A stretch of 15,146 bases of DNA from Gemmataceae bacterium (GTDB taxonomy: Bacteria > Planctomycetota > Planctomycetia > Gemmatales > Gemmataceae): contig SIAL01000030.1 in NCBI GenBank assembly GCA_009691815.1, forward strand, positions 1-15,146, given 5' to 3'. This document shows positions 1 through 6,828 of this stretch, piece after piece. The stretch's first letter is position 1, and the number at the start of each line of letters is the position of its first letter. The translations under genes were made by a program, and so were the position numbers. The notes under the pieces were generated by a model. The model saw only the letters and a list, made by a program, of their open reading frames with translations. It was not told the DNA's origin and did no database searches.

Positions 1-392
1 ATCCTTGCCACGGCAAGGTTGATTACCGAGGCGATCACACTGAGGCCAAGACCCCAATCGAGACGAGCCAATTCGCGAAGGTGGAAAAAACGATTCGAAG
101 CGGCCACCATGGCGGCAAGGCCCGCCACCAAAATGAGGCCGCCTTCAAGGCCACTGGAAAAGTATTCGATTTTTTCGTGACCATAAGGATGGTCCCTATC
201 AACAGGCCGGGCCGCATACCAAAGGGCGATCCAAGCGACGGTGGCGGCGGCAAAATTGACCAACGATTCCGCTGCGTCGCTCAACAAACCGACCGACCCG
301 GTCAATTGCCAGGCGACGGTTTTAAGGCCGACGGTAAGGACCGCCGCACCCATGGATAAAAGGGCCAGCCTTCGAAGGGCGGAATTGCTCAT
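1..392 (-). CDS. Cation diffusion facilitator (CDF) family metal transporter, N-terminal part
   Basis: The gene runs off the window, so only about 130 N-terminal residues are visible. CDF proteins are inner-membrane antiporters that export divalent metals (Zn, Fe, Mn, Co) in exchange for protons. Seen here: hydrophobic segments at about residues 10-30, 36-60, 80-98 and 112-130, matching the first four membrane helices of the family. The signature SVGLLSDAAESLVN lies in helix 2, and the loop HPYGHEK (68-74) follows it. The two helix-2 positions that are Asp in FieF (D45, D49) align here with E42 and N46; as I recall, many CDF proteins share this E/N form, so the metal need not be Zn. The start is the ATG at 390-392; the Shine-Dalgarno is weak. 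It lies 63 nt downstream of a glycosyltransferase gene on the same strand, and may be the last gene of that operon or separately expressed. The family call is secure; the metal specificity is unknown. Confidence 0.88.
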   Translation of the reverse strand, partial: MSNSALRRLALLSMGAAVLTVGLKTVAWQLTGSVGLLSDAAESLVNFAAATVAWIALWYAARPVDRDHPYGHEKIEYFSSGLEGGLILVAGLAAMVAASNRFFHLRELARLDWGLGLSVIASVINLAVAR

Positions 393-455
393 TGGGTCAG
401 CTTGGGAATCGAGGGGAAAATTTCAACCCAACCTGATCCCAAACAGCCCTAAAAA

Positions 456-2447
456 TCAGGCGGCTTTCGCGAAAGTTTTGCGCCTTTCGGCAAGGTATTG
501 CGCCCTTTCCAAAAAGCGATTGCCCGCGGCCTCCAAAGAAAGGACTCTTTGAATGTGCAGCTTTCCACGGGCCGCCATTGCCTTGGTTTCGATCGGTTGT
601 TCCATGATGGCCCGCATTGCCTTGGCGGCATGAACAATGCTTGGATTGGCCCAGCGCATCCCCTTTCGGTACACCAGCCGGGTTTCCTCGATGTCGATCA
701 TTTCATAGGGAATCAGGTGGGCGGTCTCCTTGTTCATAAAATCCATGTTGCCCGAATAGCCGGTGGCGATGACCGGTTTGTCCATAAGCATGGCTTCCGC
801 CATGGTAAGCCCAAATCCCTCGGACCGGTGCAGAGAAACATAGGCATCGGCGCATTGGATCAGGGCATAGGCTTCGTTACGGGTGTAGGTGCCATCCAAC
901 AGAATTCCACCAATCCGATCAAGGCCGATTTTTAACGCAGTCATGCCCGCTTGGTTGAAGGAACCACGGTTGACCTTGATGACTAGAATGGGGCGGGAAG
1001 GCCCATTTATCGTTTTGGGAAAGGCCACTTCAAAGGCGTCAATGATAGCCAAGGGATTTTTGCGCTCAAAAATGGAACACATATCGAACATAAAGAGGAA
1101 AATAAACTCCCCCTCGGGGAGGCCAAATCGGGAACGGGGCAGGGGGGTGACCGGTTCAAGCTCCACCCCGGGAAGCAGGTCAATTACCGGAACATCGAGC
1201 GCTTTGCGCATGGCATCACCAATGAACTTGGTGGGTGCCCAAAGTTCGGTAAACTCTCTAGCCCGGGATGTCCAAGTCGAGGGCACCTCTTCCAATTCCC
1301 AATACCAGACCGCCACCCGATCGCGACCGGGAGGCATATGTAACCCTGACCACCAAGAAATTTCATTGAGGGTTTGGTCGGGCGAAAGGACCATGGCCGT
1401 CACGGGCCATTTTTCGGTGCCCATGTATTGATCACGAACGGCAAGATCCGCTTCCACCGAGGCCGGGAAATCTCGAAGGCTGATTCCTCCCCCGGCGCGG
1501 ACCACGGCTCGACCCATTTGAACCGCGGCCTCACGAAGTCCAGAAGGGTAGCAAAAATGGCCAACAATGTTGATCCCGGGGCCTTGGCCATCGGCGGGGG
1601 CATTGCCCTCTAAACATCGAACGGAGTCCCGTTTGAAAAAACATGCCTCAGGGTCCAGGTTCCACTTCTGTTGGACTTTTTGAAACCCCTTTTCCAACAA
1701 AGGTAGTTCACGATTCATTTTTGGGCAACCGCCCGGTTTCATGGCATCGGGCCATCGTTCCTGCCAATCGCGTGAACGAAGCCAAGTATCAAGTATTCCA
1801 AGGGCGGGATCTTCGGCGGCTTCCAGCAAAAACCAGATCACATCCTCGATGAAAATGCCATGCGCGGGCATCCCGTTTCGGATCATCCACTCTGCCAAGG
1901 GAGCCCAATAGGGCTTGGAAAAGGCGTAGGGTATGCGTTCCCTCAAACCGTTATGATGGTCGTAAAGTTTGCGGGCATGGGCTCCGGGATGCCGCAAAAA
2001 AGCGGCTTGCAAATGTTTGATGGCGTTTTCTGCCAAGCCCAATTCGCTAGCTCCCTCACCCGAAAGCCATTGGGCAAAGTCCCCATCCGGGCCTTGACTG
2101 AGGGCCAAGGGAAAGCGGATTTGCAGGTCCGAACGGTCTATTAATAGCGAAAGAATGAGCCGTTCCGCGCCAACAGAATCGGACTCGGCGCGAGGAATCA
2201 GGGCCTCCACGCTTTCCAGTGGAGCCTGCCCAAAGCCTATGAGAATCGCGTCCATCTCTTTGCGGGAATGGGGCTCAAGCGCCTTTTCTCGGCTGGATTT
2301 CCACCAGACTTTAACCCGACCAAAACGCTCCCGAAGGGGGGTGACAAAACGGTTTCTTACATGAAGCATGGTCTTAAAAAGGGGAGAGTTGGCGGTGATC
2401 CCCACCCATTGGGCAACTAGCCGAACTTTTTTGTCAAGCTGCAACAT
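456..2447 (-). CDS. Glycosyltransferase, GT4-like C-terminal domain with large unassigned N-terminal region (663 aa)
   Basis: The C-terminal half, from about residue 290 (GINIVGHFCYPSGL) to 650, is a GT-B fold glycosyltransferase resembling family GT4. The second Rossmann domain starts near 445, and the retaining-enzyme motif E-x7-E is seen as EGFGLTMAE (E543, E551), followed by KPVIATGYSGNMDFM. Such enzymes transfer a sugar from a nucleotide-sugar donor, usually to a growing glycan on the cytoplasmic face. Residues 1-290 are mostly polar and helical-looking and match no domain I recognise. The open frame extends 67 codons further upstream, but that part lies inside the preceding gene. The ATG at 2445-2447 is chosen because GGAG sits 7 nt before it. 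This gives a 14-nt overlap with the upstream GT2 gene and implies translational coupling. No signal peptide or membrane segment is evident. Donor and acceptor are unknown. Confidence 0.9.
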   Translation of the reverse strand: MLQLDKKVRLVAQWVGITANSPLFKTMLHVRNRFVTPLRERFGRVKVWWKSSREKALEPHSRKEMDAILIGFGQAPLESVEALIPRAESDSVGAERLILSLLIDRSDLQIRFPLALSQGPDGDFAQWLSGEGASELGLAENAIKHLQAAFLRHPGAHARKLYDHHNGLRERIPYAFSKPYWAPLAEWMIRNGMPAHGIFIEDVIWFLLEAAEDPALGILDTWLRSRDWQERWPDAMKPGGCPKMNRELPLLEKGFQKVQQKWNLDPEACFFKRDSVRCLEGNAPADGQGPGINIVGHFCYPSGLREAAVQMGRAVVRAGGGISLRDFPASVEADLAVRDQYMGTEKWPVTAMVLSPDQTLNEISWWSGLHMPPGRDRVAVWYWELEEVPSTWTSRAREFTELWAPTKFIGDAMRKALDVPVIDLLPGVELEPVTPLPRSRFGLPEGEFIFLFMFDMCSIFERKNPLAIIDAFEVAFPKTINGPSRPILVIKVNRGSFNQAGMTALKIGLDRIGGILLDGTYTRNEAYALIQCADAYVSLHRSEGFGLTMAEAMLMDKPVIATGYSGNMDFMNKETAHLIPYEMIDIEETRLVYRKGMRWANPSIVHAAKAMRAIMEQPIETKAMAARGKLHIQRVLSLEAAGNRFLERAQYLAERRKTFAKAA

Positions 2448-4539
2448 TGGGTAACTCCGCTGCTGGCTGGGACAAAACGATAGAACTGTCTGATCCTTGA
2501 GTTCCTGAGGAAGCTTGGTGGATTTTTGCCAAGGGAGGAATCTCCGGTTTAAGCCAAAGGGTGTTAAACATGCTGGTGAGGTAGGGGCTGTGGAAAGGGT
2601 CAAGATCGACCAATTTGCCCCATTTGCGACGAAAATATTCCAATTCACAATTCATACGGGCCCTTTTTGCCGGGGTCAGGTCTTGACCACGGGTTACGCA
2701 TTCATGGTGGATTAGCTTGGCCCTTGCCAGATAGATGTTCCTAAGGCCGGCCCGGGTCAACTTGAGGCAAAGGTCAATGTCGTTAAAGGTCAGACCTAGG
2801 TATTCATCCATCTCACCGACTTCGAAATAGGCCTTTTTCGTGAGCATAAGGCACGCCCCGGTGACCGCGCTGATTTGTCGTGTCACGGCGAGAAAATCCC
2901 CATAACCCCTGCTCTTTGCATCCGCAAAGCGAAGCCGGTGCCCCACGGAATATTCCACTCCAAAAACACACCCGGCATGCTGCATTCGACCATCGGGGTA
3001 TAAAAGGGTGGGGCCCACCGCCCCGATCCCCGGCTCCAGCGTTTGCTCTACCATGCGCGAAAGCCAATCGGGTTCGATGGCGGTAACATCATTATTTAGC
3101 AAAAGCAACAATTCGCCGGTGGCATGACGGGCGGCATGATTGTTAACCGCGGAATAGTTGAATGGTTTGTCCCAAGGGAGAACGCGAACAGATCCGCACT
3201 GCTCAAGGGCATGGTAAAGATCGTGGGTCGCTTTTTCGCGGCTGCCATTTTCGATGATGAGGATCTCAAAATCAGGATATTGTGTGGCAAAAAGCGAATC
3301 GGTGCAGGACTTGAGCATGGCCGCTTGGTCGCAATTGGGAATCAGCACACTGACCCGAGGCCGTTTGGATTGCATCGGCCTAACCTCGCAAGTTCCTGGA
3401 AAGGTTCCCGAGGTGACCACTGCGTTTCGGGCAGATCCCTTTAACGCTTTTCTGGCGGAGAGGACCATCGGTTCGGTGGCGCCATGATCGATCGGGCCTG
3501 ATCGATGATGGAGAACTTGGTGTAGGTGTTCGACCAAGTGCCCATCGTTTACCAAGCTCCAAAAAAGATCTTGTTCAGGGTCGGAACCGTTGGGGTCCAA
3601 TTGCCACCCGCCGTTTTTCTGCACGAGGTCGGTTCGCATGAGCCAAGAGGAACCCAAGGAACGCGTTTCCAAAAAGGATTCCGGGTCAAAGTCGGGCTTG
3701 AACCATGGATTTACCCGCTGGCCCCTGCGGTGTTCCAATTCGTCCTCGTCCGCAAACAGGGTTCCCGCTTCGGTGGATTCCCCGGCCCGGAGGAGGAATT
3801 GCTCTAGCGCTTTGGAATGGAGCCGATTTCCCGGCCGAATCAAACCAAACCAATGCTGCGCGTGGGCCTTGATTTCCATGGTTCGCCACGCCAACCGGCG
3901 CCAATCTTCGCCCGGTTCCACCCGGAGCATTTGAATCCTAGGGTCTCGACCATGTGCGCCCCATTCAACTTTTTTGGAGGCTTCCACCACCACAAGGGCG
4001 CTCCACTTGCCAAAGGACTGTTCCTCAAGGCTTTGCAGCGTTCCCAAAAGGTCGCTTGTGGTGTGGTTGCCGACTTGTTCCTGCCCGGGAGCAACCACCA
4101 TTGTGACCAAACCCTTTGGCCCCGAGGCATGATGTTCCGCCTTTGCGGTTGCCATGACTTGGGTTTCCACTTCGCGAATCCAAGCCGGATAACCGTATTT
4201 CAGGGTCCGTCTGGAAAGCTGACGATCGCGATGAACTTGGGTCAAGCGATCATAAAGGCCGGTTAGGATATCCCGTGCCGAGTCGAGGAATCTTCGACGA
4301 ACAGTTCCCGAGGGAAAGAGTTTTTCGCGAACATTGTAAAGGCGCAAATAGAGATCACGATCCGCGCCGGAGAGATGCTCTTCCCAGCGCAATTGGCAAT
4401 GGAGGTGAAGGTGCCCCAAGGTGTCCCTTTGCCATGCCTTGAAATCGGCGGGCGTCATAGGGGCGGATTGCCTCAATTCCCGGGAAACCGCGGAGCCCGA
4501 TTGCCTCCAAACGGAAAAACGGTCGGTGTTTTCATTCAT
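2434..4539 (-). CDS. Two-domain GT2-type glycosyltransferase (701 aa)
   Basis: The C-terminal domain (about 394-650) is a clear family 2 GT-A glycosyltransferase. It has the opening strand RPRVSVLIPNCDQ, the NYSAVNNHAA nucleotide-binding region, the DXD-equivalent LLLNNDVTAI (NND at 482-484), GPTLLYPDGRMQHAG, and the catalytic-base region EYLGLTFNDIDLCLKL. Residues about 141-350 look like a second, degenerate GT-A domain: it keeps the ADEDELE segment (263-269) and NPWFKPDFDPE, but reads FGLIRPGNRL (231-240) where the DXD loop would be. Residues 1-140 are charged and helical, with no assignment. Tandem GT2 proteins of this type usually build O-antigen-like or other surface polysaccharides; the sugar here is unknown. 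The ATG at 4537-4539 overlaps the stop of the preceding gene as ATGA, with AGGA 8 nt upstream. The longer frame to 4638 lies inside that gene and is unlikely. Confidence 0.92.
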   Translation of the reverse strand: MNENTDRFSVWRQSGSAVSRELRQSAPMTPADFKAWQRDTLGHLHLHCQLRWEEHLSGADRDLYLRLYNVREKLFPSGTVRRRFLDSARDILTGLYDRLTQVHRDRQLSRRTLKYGYPAWIREVETQVMATAKAEHHASGPKGLVTMVVAPGQEQVGNHTTSDLLGTLQSLEEQSFGKWSALVVVEASKKVEWGAHGRDPRIQMLRVEPGEDWRRLAWRTMEIKAHAQHWFGLIRPGNRLHSKALEQFLLRAGESTEAGTLFADEDELEHRRGQRVNPWFKPDFDPESFLETRSLGSSWLMRTDLVQKNGGWQLDPNGSDPEQDLFWSLVNDGHLVEHLHQVLHHRSGPIDHGATEPMVLSARKALKGSARNAVVTSGTFPGTCEVRPMQSKRPRVSVLIPNCDQAAMLKSCTDSLFATQYPDFEILIIENGSREKATHDLYHALEQCGSVRVLPWDKPFNYSAVNNHAARHATGELLLLLNNDVTAIEPDWLSRMVEQTLEPGIGAVGPTLLYPDGRMQHAGCVFGVEYSVGHRLRFADAKSRGYGDFLAVTRQISAVTGACLMLTKKAYFEVGEMDEYLGLTFNDIDLCLKLTRAGLRNIYLARAKLIHHECVTRGQDLTPAKRARMNCELEYFRRKWGKLVDLDPFHSPYLTSMFNTLWLKPEIPPLAKIHQASSGTQGSDSSIVLSQPAAELPNVAA
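2455..2458 (-). promoter_or_regulatory. Shine-Dalgarno GGAG that sets the start of the 663-aa glycosyltransferase
   Basis: GGAG on the minus strand lies 7 nt before the ATG at 2447, inside the last codons of the upstream gene. It favours this start over the longer open frame beginning near 2648. Confidence 0.6.
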
Positions 4540-5819
4540 GCCCTGGTTCCTGCCAATTGGTTGATTTGTTTCGGTTTTAGGCCACCGGCCAATACGGCCC
4601 GATAAGCCAACATCGTTTTTTGAGCACACGCTTGCCAAGTGTACGGCGCGGCGATTTTCTGGGAATGTTTCCTAAGCTGGGCGAAAAAAGCATCGTCTGT
4701 GGCCACTTGGGCCAAAGCTTTTCGCCAATCAGAAAGATCGCCCGAGCGGATTAGATGGACACCTTCGCCGGCGACCTCTTCGACCGCTCCCGCCGGGGCC
4801 GATACCACCGCCCCCCCGCAAGCAAGCATTTCCACCACGGGCATCCCGAAGCCTTCCTCAAACGAGGGAAACGCCAACGCCCTTGCCCCACCATAAAGAG
4901 CCGCCAAGTCTCTTTCGGGAACATAGCCCAAGTGGATCAACCCGAGGCCTTTCAGGTCACGCATCATGTCGATTTCCAAACGGTCCTTCCAACCCACCGC
5001 ACCGGCAAGAACCAACGGATGTTTATTGCGAAGGGAGGGGGGCAAATCGGCCCACGCCCTCATGAGGAGGGGGAGGTTTTTTCTGGGCTCAATCGTTCCG
5101 ACATGAAGGAAATAGCCCGGCTTCAATCCCAAGCGATGCAAACCGGCTTCAAGCGTATTGGTAGACAAGGGTTTTAGGTTTGTTCGGACCCCGTTTGGGC
5201 TGACATGGATTCGGGCCGAGGCGATCCCTAAATATTCCTCCATCTGGGTTTTGACATATTCCGAGACGGTTAGAAAATGCACCTTGGATGGGATAAGCCG
5301 ATCAAAAAGCTCCTCGTGTATCCGAACCCGTTCGGCGGAATGCCATTGGGGATGGAGCAATGCCGAAAGATCATGGATCGTAACCAAAGTGGGTAGGTCA
5401 CAAGGAATGGGATAATAGTTGGGTTCATGGTAGAGATCGAATTGGGCAGGGTTAAAAGCTGCCCGCAATTGGTGGCTGTATATGCTTTTGGCCCAATGGG
5501 CCCCTTGGCGAAACAGCCAAGGGGCCTGCTGGTGGCGGGTATGTTCCTCGATTTCGTCCGGTCGCGCCCGGGAATCCGTTGCAGGGGAGGTTAGGTCGGA
5601 TTCTTCACCTCGGCGCTTTAACAGGGAACAGATTCGGCGCTTGAGAGCCGGGGCATAATCATACCAGGCACGAACCCCTTGAAGCAAAAGGGGGCCGGGA
5701 AAGGTCCCTACCTTCGGTCCATGGTCCAACGCCTTAAGGGCGGCGATCAATTCGGTGGTGTAATGGCCTATCCCCGCTTTGGAATGTTTGAGGCAACGAA
5801 CGCCGATAAGTACTCTCAT
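4536..5819 (-). CDS. Family 4 glycosyltransferase (427 aa)
   Basis: This is a full-length GT-B glycosyltransferase of the GT4 family, which includes many mannosyltransferases of surface polysaccharide synthesis. Motifs seen: an N-terminal strand with the glycine-rich AGIGHY (15-20), TIHDLSALLHPQWH (147-160), TVSEYVK, the inter-domain HVGTIEPRKNL (239-249), and the E-x7-E signature EGFGMPVVE (E322, E330). Residues about 68-110 form a polar, low-similarity insertion in the N-terminal domain. It is the first gene of a three-glycosyltransferase operon and its stop overlaps the next start by 4 nt (ATGA). The ATG at 5817-5819 follows a strong AGGAGG, and a candidate promoter lies about 50 nt upstream. 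Donor and acceptor cannot be read from the sequence; a mannosyltransferase role is only a guess. Confidence 0.93.
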   Translation of the reverse strand: MRVLIGVRCLKHSKAGIGHYTTELIAALKALDHGPKVGTFPGPLLLQGVRAWYDYAPALKRRICSLLKRRGEESDLTSPATDSRARPDEIEEHTRHQQAPWLFRQGAHWAKSIYSHQLRAAFNPAQFDLYHEPNYYPIPCDLPTLVTIHDLSALLHPQWHSAERVRIHEELFDRLIPSKVHFLTVSEYVKTQMEEYLGIASARIHVSPNGVRTNLKPLSTNTLEAGLHRLGLKPGYFLHVGTIEPRKNLPLLMRAWADLPPSLRNKHPLVLAGAVGWKDRLEIDMMRDLKGLGLIHLGYVPERDLAALYGGARALAFPSFEEGFGMPVVEMLACGGAVVSAPAGAVEEVAGEGVHLIRSGDLSDWRKALAQVATDDAFFAQLRKHSQKIAAPYTWQACAQKTMLAYRAVLAGGLKPKQINQLAGTRA

Positions 5820-5823
5820 GCGG

Positions 5824-5829
5824 CCTCCT
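5824..5829 (-). promoter_or_regulatory. Strong Shine-Dalgarno AGGAGG of the first glycosyltransferase gene
   Basis: AGGAGG on the minus strand, 4 nt before the ATG at 5819. It is the best ribosome-binding site in the glycosyltransferase block and supports this ATG as the operon's first start. Confidence 0.65.
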
Positions 5830-5866
5830 GCCTAGCTTGGTTTTTTTGGAATGGGGTAAACCCACC

Positions 5867-5896
5867 TTAATACCGGATTTTGGCCAAGAGCGTCAA
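5867..5896 (-). promoter_or_regulatory. Candidate sigma-70-type promoter for the glycosyltransferase operon
   Basis: On the minus strand TTGACG (5891-5896, five of six to TTGACA) is followed after 18 nt by TATTAA (5867-5872, four of six to TATAAT). Transcription would begin near 5860, giving a leader of about 40 nt that contains the AGGAGG site. The position at the head of the operon, behind a 322-nt gap, makes it plausible, but the match is moderate and sigma factor preferences in this lineage are not established here. Confidence 0.4.
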
Positions 5897-6085
5897 GGGC
5901 CTGCCTTAAAGAAAGGGGTAGAGACCTTGCCCGGTTCCATGAAAATGTGGCCCGGCTGAGCGCCATGGCTTGAACCGACTGGAAAATGGTGGGGGGGAAA
6001 TGTCCTGACCGATTAAAAACAGACCCGGAACGGCCTGTTGTGTTAAAATGGACGAAATGGGCTAGATGCGACGGCATTTCCGCAC

Positions 6086-6115
6086 CCAACCCGCGGTCAA
6101 TGGACGACGGGTTGG
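6086..6115 (-). terminator. Possible hairpin (weak terminator candidate) after the 174-aa gene
   Basis: CCAACCCG (6086-6093) and CGGGTTGG (6108-6115) form a perfect 8-bp stem with a 14-nt loop; the loop itself can form a small GTC/GAC stem. It begins 26 nt after the stop codon at 6142. There is no T-run downstream on the minus strand, so it is not a classical intrinsic terminator. It could be an RNA-stabilising 3' hairpin. Confidence 0.3.
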
Positions 6116-6141
6116 AAGGGAGTTCTCATCCCAAAAACAAT

Positions 6142-6666
6142 TTACTGATAGGACCGGGCAAAATTGCCCGAAGCGGCCATGGCACCCACAGGGAAAGTAT
6201 TGGTGAGTCGAGGTGTTTCATGGGTGGGGGCAGCTGCAATATCCATCCAAAGCTCTTCCCCGTCTTGAATGTCGGTTAGGCCGATCCAGTTACAAACTTT
6301 GGGTTCATCCAGACCGATCTTAAGCACAATGGTCGTTGCCGTGCCGTCGAGAAAATGCATGCGGCCCGAGGTGCCGGATCTACGAATGCTAAATCGGCGA
6401 ATGCGAAACCCAGGAATTCTTGTAAGGTTGGCTTCGCGGTGGGTGAGGGGAAAACAGTGGAGGTCGATAAGGCACTCTTCTCGGCCAGCAAGGGCTTTTC
6501 CCAAGCCTAAAAGGCGTTGCCCATGTTTGCAAAACGCATCGAGCCCTGTTTGCACAGGCCTGAGATCCGGCCACATGGGCTTATAGCCTTCGAAGGGGAT
6601 GTTGTTTTCAACACGATCCGCGGACGAATCACGCCGAAACAACAAAGTCAATTTTCGAGACATCAT
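6142..6666 (-). CDS. Uncharacterised protein (174 aa)
   Basis: I do not recognise this protein. It is likely a real gene: it keeps the codon habits of its neighbours, is flanked by non-coding gaps on both sides, and runs in the same direction. The most structured part is about residues 66-130, where basic and beta-strand-like segments alternate (FPLTHREANL, RIPGFRIRRFSIRR, GRMHFLDGTATTIVLKIGLDEP) and end in CNWIGL. This looks like a small beta-rich domain. There are four cysteines (46, 65, 71, 125) without an obvious metal-site spacing. No signal peptide or membrane helix is seen, so it is probably cytoplasmic. The start is one of two consecutive ATGs (6661-6666); no strong Shine-Dalgarno precedes them. 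It lies 162 nt downstream of ruvB and may be read through from that operon. The last codons contain the palindrome CGGGCAATTTTGCCCG. Confidence 0.72.
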   Translation of the reverse strand: MMSRKLTLLFRRDSSADRVENNIPFEGYKPMWPDLRPVQTGLDAFCKHGQRLLGLGKALAGREECLIDLHCFPLTHREANLTRIPGFRIRRFSIRRSGTSGRMHFLDGTATTIVLKIGLDEPKVCNWIGLTDIQDGEELWMDIAAAPTHETPRLTNTFPVGAMAASGNFARSYQ

Positions 6667-6730
6667 AGGTGCAATCTCAGCGCGGATAAGCGGGATCTTC
6701 CATGCCCCCTAGTGACCCTCCCCCAATCCT

Positions 6731-6819
6731 TGGTGGAATAATCGGGATACTTGGTACGACACCGCAGTCCGCACCTAGCATTTTTCTCAGGATAAGAAGA
6801 TTGGCTAAAGGTTCCACCA
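6731..6819. repeat. Inverted repeat in the gap between ruvB and the 174-aa gene
   Basis: TGGTGGAA at 6731-6738 is the exact reverse complement of TTCCACCA at 6812-6819, separated by 73 nt. The pair lies wholly in the 162-nt gap after ruvB. It could bring the gap into one folded RNA, or be a chance match. No T-run typical of an intrinsic terminator is present. Confidence 0.3.
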
Positions 6820-6828
6820 GAAATGTGA

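Larger units (their letters stand above)
5820..6141. other. 322-nt intergenic gap between the 174-aa gene and the glycosyltransferase operon
   Basis: No convincing gene is seen. A short minus-strand open frame (about 6089 to 5832) has no good ribosome-binding site and no recognisable domain. The gap contains an 8-bp inverted repeat just after the upstream gene (6086-6115), the candidate promoter at 5867-5896 and the AGGAGG site at 5824-5829. It most likely marks the boundary between two transcription units. Confidence 0.6.

Noticed and set aside
2448..2648. An N-terminal extension of the 663-aa glycosyltransferase by 67 codons.
   Set aside because: It lies inside the upstream glycosyltransferase gene, and the ATG at 2447 has a well-placed GGAG.
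4540..4638. An N-terminal extension of the 701-aa glycosyltransferase by 33 codons.
   Set aside because: It lies inside the preceding gene; the ATGA overlap start is the usual coupled arrangement.
5832..6089. A minus-strand open frame of about 85 codons just before the first glycosyltransferase gene; part (ALSRATFSWNRA) faintly recalls a GT4 C-terminus.
   Set aside because: It begins with TTG, has no ribosome-binding site, overlaps the candidate promoter, and the resemblance is too short to call a pseudogene.
5986..6279. A plus-strand open frame of 97 codons across the gap and the end of the 174-aa gene.
   Set aside because: It overlaps a better minus-strand gene, lacks a Shine-Dalgarno and has no recognisable feature.
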